6,729 nucleotides of DNA from assembly GCA_002390825.1 (NCBI GenBank), contig DGQR01000175.1:1-6729 (forward strand), in the 5' to 3' direction. This stretch comes from Rhodoferax sp. UBA4409 (GTDB taxonomy: Bacteria > Pseudomonadota > Gammaproteobacteria > Burkholderiales > Burkholderiaceae_C). Positions within the stretch are counted from its first letter, which is position 1; each line of letters opens with the position of its first letter. Below are positions 1 to 5,258 of the stretch, in pieces. Made by a program: the position numbers and the translations under genes. The notes beneath the pieces were generated by a model. It was not told the DNA's origin. It ran no database searches and was given only the letters and a program-made list of their open reading frames with translations.

Positions 1-238
1 GCAGCAGCGGGTGGCGCTGGCCCGGGCCTTGATCACGCGCCCGCGGGCCTTGTTGCTCGATGAGCCTTTTTCCGCTTTGGATGCCGACCTGCGTCTGCAA
101 TTACGTGCCGAATTCAAGGCTCATATTGCCGAGCACCGCATGGCCACGCTGTGGGTGACCCACGATGAAGCCGAGGCCCGTGCGATGGCGGTGCGGGGTT
201 ACCGGCTGCAAGATGGTGTTTTTTGCCCGATTTGGTGA
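1..238 (+). CDS. ABC transporter ATP-binding protein, C-terminal fragment (5' end outside window)
   Basis: This is the last 78 residues of an ATP-binding subunit, open at the left edge and in frame from base 2. It starts inside the ABC signature (QQRVALARAL, preceded by the missing LSGG). Then come Walker B with the D-loop (LLLDEPFSALD) and the H-loop histidine (WVTHDEAEA). The EPFSALD form is typical of importer ATPases for thiamine, molybdate, iron or polyamines. The protein ends about 28 residues after the H-loop, so there is no TOBE regulatory domain. It is therefore a compact type such as ThiQ or YnjD, not a PotA/ModC-length protein. The substrate cannot be told from this fragment; the permease and binding protein would be expected to the left. 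The end carries a weak inverted repeat (223-229 with 247-253) but no T-run, so I do not call a terminator. Confidence 0.9.
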   Translation, partial: QQRVALARALITRPRALLLDEPFSALDADLRLQLRAEFKAHIAEHRMATLWVTHDEAEARAMAVRGYRLQDGVFCPIW

Positions 239-325
239 AAAAAGCCCGGGCAACAGTCCATTCGGCTCATCGAAAAAATAGCGGAGAACCGGTAACCTTG
301 CGTCATATTTGAGAAGGCCCTCCTC

Positions 326-1078
326 ATGTTCACTTCCAACTTGAAGCGCTTCGCGGTAGTTACCGGTCTTGCGATGGCTGCTTTGTCTGCGCAAGCAACC
401 GTGTCGCCAGCGAATACGTTCGACACCATTTACGGCGCCAATTTCACCAATTTGAGCAGCACCTACAGCACCACGTTCCTGGGTGGCACAGTGGCCAGTT
501 TCGCGGCCAAGAACGGTGATGCAAACGCGCGTTTCAGTTTTAAGGATCCGCAAGGCGGCTACAAGGGCGTCGGGGTGTCTCCAGGCAACGGTAACGGCCG
601 TACCCCTGGTGAAATCGACATCGGTGAAACCATTACCGGTTCTTTCTCCCGCGGTGTGCTGGTTAAAAACTTCAGCGTCGGCCTCTTGTTCAATGGTTCC
701 GAATACCACGATGTGCAAGAGAAAGCCATTGTCTCGGTCTTGTATGCCGACCACACCACCGCCAATTTCAGCCTGATTGCCACCGGAAACACCGTGGCAC
801 TGTGGAACGGCTCCAGCACGCAAGTGACCAATTTGAGCCCGGCTACTGTGAATAAAGGTGGCGCTTGGTCTGTGGCCAACCCGTTTGGCAATAAGCTGGT
901 GAGCCAGGTGACTTTTGGTGCGGCCAAGGGTGCCTGCGGCGAAGGCAAGTGCACCAACCAATCGGACTACACCTTGTTGAGCATCACCGCTGCGGTTCCC
1001 GAACCGGAAACCTATGCGATGTTGCTGGCTGGTTTGCTCGCGATTGGCGCAGCAGCGCGTCGCAAGAAATCTTCCTGA
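326..1078 (+). CDS. PEP-CTERM sorting domain protein, secreted, function unknown
   Basis: A 250-residue exported protein. Residues 1-24 are a Sec signal peptide (K7 R8, then a hydrophobic core, cleavage predicted after AQA-24). The tail is a textbook PEP-CTERM signal: VPEPETYAM from residue 224, a hydrophobic helix at about 231-244 and a basic end, RRKK, at 245-248. In known systems such tails are cut by an exosortase (EpsH/XrtA type) and the protein goes to the outer surface or the exopolysaccharide matrix. The middle is rich in G, S, T and N. It contains a GEIDIGETITGSF stretch followed by a beta-rich segment with NGSEYHDVQEKA, a pattern I associate with other PEP-CTERM proteins. C204 and C209 could form a disulphide. 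The start is supported by GAGAAGG 8 nt upstream of the ATG. No exosortase or polysaccharide gene is in the window. The gene ends just before a strong terminator and is probably monocistronic. Confidence 0.9.
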   Translation: MFTSNLKRFAVVTGLAMAALSAQATVSPANTFDTIYGANFTNLSSTYSTTFLGGTVASFAAKNGDANARFSFKDPQGGYKGVGVSPGNGNGRTPGEIDIGETITGSFSRGVLVKNFSVGLLFNGSEYHDVQEKAIVSVLYADHTTANFSLIATGNTVALWNGSSTQVTNLSPATVNKGGAWSVANPFGNKLVSQVTFGAAKGACGEGKCTNQSDYTLLSITAAVPEPETYAMLLAGLLAIGAAARRKKSS

Positions 1079-1093
1079 TTCGTTTCGGCCAAC

Positions 1094-1124
1094 AAAAAAA
1101 CCACCGCTTGCGGTGGTTTTTTTT
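1094..1124. terminator. Bidirectional intrinsic terminator between convergent genes
   Basis: A perfect 6-bp GC-rich stem CCACCG / CGGTGG (1101-1106 with 1111-1116) encloses a CTTG loop. It is flanked by seven A residues (1094-1100) and eight T residues (1117-1124). The symmetry gives a U-tract on both strands. It should therefore stop the PEP-CTERM gene, which ends 15 bp before it on +, and the solute-binding-protein gene, which ends at 1181 on -. Confidence 0.93.
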
Positions 1125-1180
1125 GGTCGGTACCTTGGAAGTGTTGTGGGGGGCTGACGCAGGAGGTTCTCTATTCCCGT

Positions 1181-2038
1181 TTACCTGACTAGCGGCATCA
1201 CACTGCCCTTGAGTACGAACGGGGGATAGATAGCGCTGAACTTTTTGTACAGGTAATCGCTGCGGGTTTCTCGTTGAATGGCGTTCCTCAGGTACTTCAA
1301 AGTTTCGGCGGGCATCGACGTGCGGGAGAGGTAGACGCCGCTTTCGCCCCAGGGCATGTCGTCCATTGGCTCGACGCGCATCGTATCGAGCATGTCTTTC
1401 ATGCGATCGTCATCCATCAGCGCGCCATAAAGCGTGATCGGGGCCATGAGGGTGACGTCGTTCGGATTGCTGCGAAGCCAACGGGCCACCCCTATCGGGT
1501 CCGGCTCCAGCACTAGACGGCCTTCTGCCTGCATAGCGTCGAGCAATCCCGAATAGTGGGGGCCAAAGTTGAATCCCCGCACAGCCACTAATTTGACGTT
1601 GCTTTGCTTGAGCAATTCAGGGCTGTTCGTATACGCCTTTCTTTCCGCGCTGCCGAAAGAAATGATAGCGGCGCGGTTGCGCACCATAGGGATGAAAATA
1701 CCGGCGGCGTCGCGCTCGGGCGACCGTGTGACAGCGAGCATCACATCCGCTTGGCCCACCTCAAACAAGCGCTCCTGTCGGGCCCGTGGTACGGGGCTGA
1801 ACACAAAAGTGCATTTGCTTTTGCTGGAAATGGCGTCTAGCAGGTCTTTGTAAATTCCGCCGACCCGTTCGCCGTTGACTGTGAGGCTCTGGCCGGTCGG
1901 GGATACGGGGACTTGCAGCTTGCGCTCGCAGGCTGCCATGGCCGCGGTACTTGCCATGAAGCCGAGGGCAACCAGCAGCGAGCTACGAATCCTGGGGGTG
2001 GGCAAGTTCACAGAGGTGCGTCTGGCGACGTAGGGCAA
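1181..2038 (-). CDS. Periplasmic solute-binding protein, family 3 type (amino-acid-like), orphan
   Basis: Up to 285 residues. R16 and R18 precede a hydrophobic stretch (about 19-35) ending AMA-A-C, a Sec signal peptide with likely cleavage near residue 35. The mature part starts with C37 and has a second Cys at 76 (KSKCTFVF), a likely disulphide pair. It shows the type-2 periplasmic binding fold pattern GGIYKDLLDAI, then PRARQERLFEVGQADVMLAVTRSPER, as in SBP_bac_3 proteins for amino acids and related solutes. The ligand is unknown. No permease or matching ATPase lies beside it, so it may serve a distant transporter or a sensor. Start choice is uncertain. The longest frame opens with TTG at 2038; GTG at 2011 (residue 10) and TTG at 2005 also keep the whole signal peptide, and none has a clear ribosome binding site. 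A putative promoter at 2051-2079 would leave almost no leader before 2038, which mildly favours 2011. The gene ends in a TAA and reads into the shared terminator at 1094-1124. Confidence 0.85.
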   Translation of the reverse strand: MPYVARRTSVNLPTPRIRSSLLVALGFMASTAAMAACERKLQVPVSPTGQSLTVNGERVGGIYKDLLDAISSKSKCTFVFSPVPRARQERLFEVGQADVMLAVTRSPERDAAGIFIPMVRNRAAIISFGSAERKAYTNSPELLKQSNVKLVAVRGFNFGPHYSGLLDAMQAEGRLVLEPDPIGVARWLRSNPNDVTLMAPITLYGALMDDDRMKDMLDTMRVEPMDDMPWGESGVYLSRTSMPAETLKYLRNAIQRETRSDYLYKKFSAIYPPFVLKGSVMPLVR

Positions 2039-2050
2039 TTTGTAACAAGC

Positions 2051-2079
2051 AGTCTAGCGCAGGCGCTCAGGTTTGTCAG
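2051..2079 (-). promoter_or_regulatory. Putative sigma70-type promoter for the solute-binding protein gene
   Basis: On the - strand, CTGACA (2079-2074, 5 of 6 to TTGACA) is followed after exactly 17 bp by TAGACT (2056-2051, 4 of 6 to TATAAT). The -35-like hexamer overlaps the stop codon of the upstream ABC ATPase gene. If it is used, transcription would begin near 2044, giving the binding-protein gene a promoter of its own besides read-through. This is a pattern match only; such matches also occur by chance. Confidence 0.35.
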
Positions 2080-2732
2080 CCGTGGGGGTGGCGAATCCCG
2101 TCGTGGTGCAGATGCAAAACCCGGTCTGCATGCTCGGTGGCCGCCATGGAGTGCGTGACCAGCACCAGGGCGCTGCCGTGTTGGCGGCACTGGGTGACCA
2201 GGGCCTGCATGACTTTGGCAGCGGTAGTGGGGTCGAGGTTGCCGGTGGGCTCATCGGCCAGAATCAATGCGGGTTGATGCACCAGCGCGCGGGCGATGGC
2301 CACCCGTTGCAATTGCCCGCCGCTGAGCTGTTGGGGCAAACGCGCGCCTAGCTCGCCGAGGCCAACCGCGTCCAGCAAGGCCTGCACCCGTTCGGGTTCC
2401 TGGCGACCAAGCAGCATCAGCGGCAAAGCCACGTTTTGCGCGACATCCAGATGTGGCAGCACATGGAAGGCCTGAAACACAAAGCCCACCTTGTCCCGCC
2501 GGAGCAGGGCCCGTTGGTCGTCATTCAGTCGCCCCAGGTCTTGCCCGGCGAGGTGGACGGTGCCTTGGTCCCAGCTGTCGAGCCCGGCCATGCAGTTCAG
2601 CAGGGTAGATTTGCCAACCCCTGACTCACCCACAATGGCCACAAACTCGCCGGGTGCGACATCCAGGTTCACATGGGCAAACACTGGGGTGCTGCCGTAG
2701 TGTTTGCCGACATCACGCAATTGCAAGGTCAT
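2076..2732 (-). CDS. ABC transporter ATP-binding protein, LolD/MacB/FtsE class
   Basis: A complete 218-residue nucleotide-binding protein. It has Walker A GESGVGKST (35-43), Q-loop Q87, signature LSGGQLQRVAIARAL (136-150), Walker B LILADE with EPTGNLD (156-167) and H-loop H194. The segment FQAFHVLPHLDVAQNVALPL (86-105) is characteristic of ATPases that work with MacB/LolC/FtsX-type permeases in type VII ABC systems, which act as mechanotransmission or lipid/lipoprotein-extraction machines rather than importers. The ATG overlaps the miaA stop by 4 bp (ATGA), implying translational coupling; there is no strong ribosome binding site of its own. No FtsX-like permease follows: the next gene 37 bp downstream is a family-3 binding protein. 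It could be LolD, but the lack of LolC/E next to it argues against giving that name. Class confidence is high; the exported substrate is unknown. Confidence 0.92.
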   Translation of the reverse strand: MTLQLRDVGKHYGSTPVFAHVNLDVAPGEFVAIVGESGVGKSTLLNCMAGLDSWDQGTVHLAGQDLGRLNDDQRALLRRDKVGFVFQAFHVLPHLDVAQNVALPLMLLGRQEPERVQALLDAVGLGELGARLPQQLSGGQLQRVAIARALVHQPALILADEPTGNLDPTTAAKVMQALVTQCRQHGSALVLVTHSMAATEHADRVLHLHHDGIRHPHG

Positions 2733-3703
2733 AGAGCGCCCCGCTGTTGAAGGGTGGTGCGCACGGCGTGCAGCAAGGTCTCTTGGGCGCCGGCTTGGTC
2801 GCAGGCAATCACTTGGCGGCTCGGCATGGACCGTAGCCAGGTGATTTGCCGCTTGGCGAGTTGGCGTGTGGCGAATATGCCTTTGTCACGCAGCTCTGCC
2901 ATCGGGGAGACGCCGGTCAGTGCCTCCCAAGCCTGGCGGTAGCCTACACAGCGCATGCTGGGCAGGTCGGGGTGCAGGTCGCCGCGCGCCATGAGGGTTT
3001 TGACCTCGTCCAGAAAGCCGCCTTGCAGCATCAGGTCAAACCGCTGGGCAATGCGGCCGTGCAACCAGGTGCGGTCGGTGGGTTCTAAAGAAAAAAGGGT
3101 GCTAGCGCCCGTATTGTCTGCGCGAGCCGCTTCTTTTTTGATAGCGTCTTGCTGGGCGTGAAAGTACGACAAGGGTAGCCCCGATACCCGGTAGACCTCC
3201 AGCGCACGCTGGATGCGTTGGCTGTCGGCCGGTGCCAGCCGGGCAGCGGTTACCGGGTCCACGGTGGCCAGTTGGGCGTGCATGGCCGGCCAGCCTAAGG
3301 TAGCGGCTTCGGCCTCCAGGGCAGCGCGGATCTCGGGGCTGGCTGCAGGCATGTCATCGAGCCCGTCAAACAAGGCCTTGAAGTACAGCATGGTGCCGCC
3401 CACCAGCAGCGGCAGCTTGCCGCGGGCGCTGATATCGGTGATCAGCGTCTTGGCGTCTTTCACGAACTCGGCGGCGCTGTAGGTGTGCAACGGGTCGCGG
3501 ATGTTGATCAGGTGGTGCGGCACCGCGGCCAGCTCATGGGCCTCGGGTTTGGCGGTGCCGATGTCCATGCCCTGATAGACCAGGGCCGAATCCACGCTGA
3601 TGATCTCTGCCGGGTGCTCTGCAGCAATCGCCAGCGCGGCGGCAGTTTTGCCGGCCGCGGTGGGGCCGGCCAAGCACAGGTAAAAGGGCAGTGGGTTGCT
3701 CAT
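2729..3703 (-). CDS. miaA: tRNA dimethylallyltransferase (tRNA i6A37 synthase) with an in-frame repeat-like insert
   Basis: MiaA transfers a dimethylallyl group from DMAPP to N6 of A37 in tRNAs reading UNN codons; MiaB then usually methylthiolates it. The 324-residue protein has the P-loop GPTAAGKT (13-20), SVDSALVYQGMDIGTAKP (36-53, with D38 in the conserved catalytic-loop position), VGGTMLY (101-107), RCVGYRQ (251-257) and RQLAKRQITWLR (280-291). I chose ATG 3703 because the P-loop lies 12 residues in and AGGGAG sits 6 nt upstream. The open frame continues upstream to 4654, but only as an antisense-like shadow inside the MATE gene. The ATG overlaps the MATE stop by 4 bp, and the miaA TGA overlaps the next ATG by 4 bp. 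Residues about 187-205 (AIKKEAARADNTGASTLFS) do not look like MiaA; their DNA is an imperfect palindrome with A/T-rich ends (see the repeat entry). They fall in the variable stretch after FHAQQ and before LEPTDR, so activity is probably kept. Confidence 0.96.
   Translation of the reverse strand: MSNPLPFYLCLAGPTAAGKTAAALAIAAEHPAEIISVDSALVYQGMDIGTAKPEAHELAAVPHHLINIRDPLHTYSAAEFVKDAKTLITDISARGKLPLLVGGTMLYFKALFDGLDDMPAASPEIRAALEAEAATLGWPAMHAQLATVDPVTAARLAPADSQRIQRALEVYRVSGLPLSYFHAQQDAIKKEAARADNTGASTLFSLEPTDRTWLHGRIAQRFDLMLQGGFLDEVKTLMARGDLHPDLPSMRCVGYRQAWEALTGVSPMAELRDKGIFATRQLAKRQITWLRSMPSRQVIACDQAGAQETLLHAVRTTLQQRGAL
3091..3145. repeat. Palindromic repeat-like element inside miaA (probable dispersed element)
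   Basis: On + the element begins with six A (3091-3096) and has GCTAGCGC (3101-3108), an 11-nt spacer, then GCGCGAGC (3120-3127), which pairs with the first half except at one position. It ends with six T (3134-3139) followed by GATAGC. Thus the A-run and T-run also face each other across the palindrome. It is less GC-rich than the surrounding gene and is translated as the anomalous residues 187-203 of MiaA. From memory, closely similar intergenic sequences (GATAGC, GCTCGCGC, GCGCTAG, then a T-run) are scattered through Comamonadaceae genomes; I cannot check this here and there is no second copy in the window. The exact borders are unknown. Confidence 0.55.
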
Positions 3704-5124
3704 GCTTGGCTCCCTGTTAGCAGGCGCGCACGGGTGACCTGGCGCAGCAGGATCAGCAGTCCGACGGCGGCCACCGTCAAGCCCACCACCAGTGCAATCC
3801 AGAAACCCTGCGCACCCATGCCCTGGGCAGGCCGCCATGGCAGCCATTCCGGGGCCAAGCCCAGCACGCAACCCAGCGGCAGCGAGAAGCCCCAAAACGC
3901 CGTGAGGTGAATCACCATCGGGCTGCGGGTGACCTTGTAGCCACGGATGGCACTGCTGATGACCACTTGGGCCGAGTCCGACAACTGGAACACCGCCGCC
4001 AGAAACAGCAGCTGCGCAGCCACTGCAGCCACAGCGGCATCGTTGGTATAGAGCCAGGCGATCTGGTGGGCCCCCGCTGCCATGCCGATGGCAGAGACCA
4101 CGCCGAAAGCAAACCCGGCTTTCACACCCACCCAAGCCCTGAAGCGCGCCGCCACCGGGTCGCCGGCCCCTAGGCTCTGCCCCACCCGGGTGAGCAGGGC
4201 AATGCCCATGCTCAGAGGAATCATGAACACCAGCGAGGTGAAATTGAGTGCAATCTGATGGGCGGCCACTTCGCGGCTGCCGAAGCCTGCAATCAACAAG
4301 GCAATCAGCCCGAAGGCACTGGTTTCTGCGAAATAGGTCACCCCGATCGGAAAGCCCAGCTTCCATAGCGCCAACAGCTTTGCGGGGTGCGGACCTTCCC
4401 ATTCGGCAAACGGCCAGGTGCTGCGGTAGGTCGGTGCGAGGCGCATCCACAGCAGCAACCCGCCGAAGTTGAACCACACGCACAACAAGGTTGCCCAAGC
4501 ACAACCCAGGCCGCCCAGCCGCGGGAAGGGGCCCACGCCAAACACCAGCAGCCAATTCACCACGATGTTGAGCAGCAACGCTGCCACCGACATCACCATC
4601 AGTGGTTTGGTCTGGTTCAGGCTGGCGCTGTATCCGTACAGCACCCGGTAACACGCAAAGGCCGGCAGGGCAAAGCTGATGATCAGCACAAACCCGGTGG
4701 CGACTTCGTGTACATGGGGTTCGATGTCCATGTGGTCAAACACATTGGTGGACAACTGGGCGAGCACCATGGCCACCAAGCCCACGCCCAGAGCCTTCCA
4801 CATGCCTTGGCGCACCAGGTGGGGGACTTGGGTGAACTCGCGGGCGCCTACATGGTGGGCGACCATCGGGGCTACCGACATCATCAACCCCATGAGGGTG
4901 ATGATGATGATGTTCCAGATCGACACCCCGAGCGAAATGCCCGCCAGGTCGTGCGCCGAGGCGTGACCGGCCATGGCCACATCGACCACTGACATGCCTA
5001 CGTTGGCGAGCTGGCCGATCAGGATGGGCCATGCCAACGCCCACAGGGCGGCCAGTTCAGTGCGGGTGTTGGTGCGGGGGAGGGCCGAGGGTGGCGGAAG
5101 GGGGCTTGCAGCGGGAGCGGTCAT
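3700..5124 (-). CDS. norM: MATE family multidrug/Na+ (or H+) antiporter, NorM type
   Basis: A 474-residue inner-membrane exporter with about 12 hydrophobic segments arranged as two six-helix halves. It exports cationic or amphipathic compounds in exchange for Na+ or H+. NorM-subfamily marks are VVDVAMAGH in helix 1 (D48), YFAETSAFG (E267), AAHQIALNF (287-295), the RVGQSLG stretch and QLSDSAQVV (D383). D48, E267 and D383 have the same spacing as the cation-binding D36, E255 and D371 of Vibrio NorM, each shifted by 12 because of a longer proline-rich cytoplasmic N-terminus (residues 1-20). All key acidic residues are therefore present. The ATG at 5124 is the first sensible start; there is no strong ribosome binding site before it. 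The gene heads the MATE-miaA-ABC cluster and its TGA overlaps the miaA ATG by 4 bp. Its true substrates cannot be read from sequence, and the symbol is by family resemblance. Confidence 0.94.
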   Translation of the reverse strand: MTAPAASPLPPPSALPRTNTRTELAALWALAWPILIGQLANVGMSVVDVAMAGHASAHDLAGISLGVSIWNIIIITLMGLMMSVAPMVAHHVGAREFTQVPHLVRQGMWKALGVGLVAMVLAQLSTNVFDHMDIEPHVHEVATGFVLIISFALPAFACYRVLYGYSASLNQTKPLMVMSVAALLLNIVVNWLLVFGVGPFPRLGGLGCAWATLLCVWFNFGGLLLWMRLAPTYRSTWPFAEWEGPHPAKLLALWKLGFPIGVTYFAETSAFGLIALLIAGFGSREVAAHQIALNFTSLVFMIPLSMGIALLTRVGQSLGAGDPVAARFRAWVGVKAGFAFGVVSAIGMAAGAHQIAWLYTNDAAVAAVAAQLLFLAAVFQLSDSAQVVISSAIRGYKVTRSPMVIHLTAFWGFSLPLGCVLGLAPEWLPWRPAQGMGAQGFWIALVVGLTVAAVGLLILLRQVTRARLLTGSQA

Positions 5125-5212
5125 GTGGCGCCCATTTTACGGGGCACCCCCTGCAGCGCTGGGACCTGCAAGAGTGGCCCTGCAGTCCGCTCGACCCGCG
5201 TGTGGTCAAGCC
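5125..5212 (-). other. Leader region of the MATE-miaA-ABC operon
   Basis: These 88 bp between the glpQ terminator and the MATE start must hold the operon promoter if one exists. On the - strand a TTGACC (5209-5204) resembles a -35 box but has no good -10 at 16-18 bp. A TAAAAT (5 of 6 to a -10) lies 13 nt before the ATG with no -35; if used, it would give an almost leaderless mRNA. CCTGCA occurs three times (5150, 5165, 5179), two of them inside CTGCAG. I see no riboswitch-like structure. Confidence 0.3.
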
Positions 5213-5241
5213 AAAAAAAACAGCGCCGAAGCGCTGTTTTT
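5213..5241 (-). terminator. Intrinsic terminator with UUCG tetraloop after glpQ
   Basis: The stem CAGCGC / GCGCTG (5221-5226 with 5231-5236) has a loop that reads TTCG on the - strand, the very stable C(UUCG)G tetraloop. On that strand it is followed by eight T (5220-5213), placing a strong terminator 18 bp after the GlpQ stop at 5259. On + the T-run is five, so it may also work that way. It insulates glpQ from the MATE operon that starts at 5124. Confidence 0.92.
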
Positions 5242-5258
5242 ATAAGGGTCGGGGCCTT

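Noticed and set aside
223..253. Inverted repeat TTGCCCG / CGGGCAA at the end of the first ABC gene
   Set aside because: Only 7 bp with a 17-nt loop and no T-run after it; not a convincing terminator.
101..961. 286-codon open frame on - opposite the PEP-CTERM gene
   Set aside because: A GC-rich antisense shadow: no domain, no signal, and the + strand gene has a clear signal peptide and sorting tail.
2729..4654. A 641-codon open frame that would extend miaA upstream by over 300 residues
   Set aside because: The upstream part lies inside the MATE gene in another frame and has no recognisable domain. The MiaA P-loop, ribosome binding site and family length all fix the start at 3703.
5150..5184. 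Three CCTGCA copies that looked like iterons
   Set aside because: Spacing is 15 and then 14 bp, the units are only six bases, and surrounding bases are not conserved.
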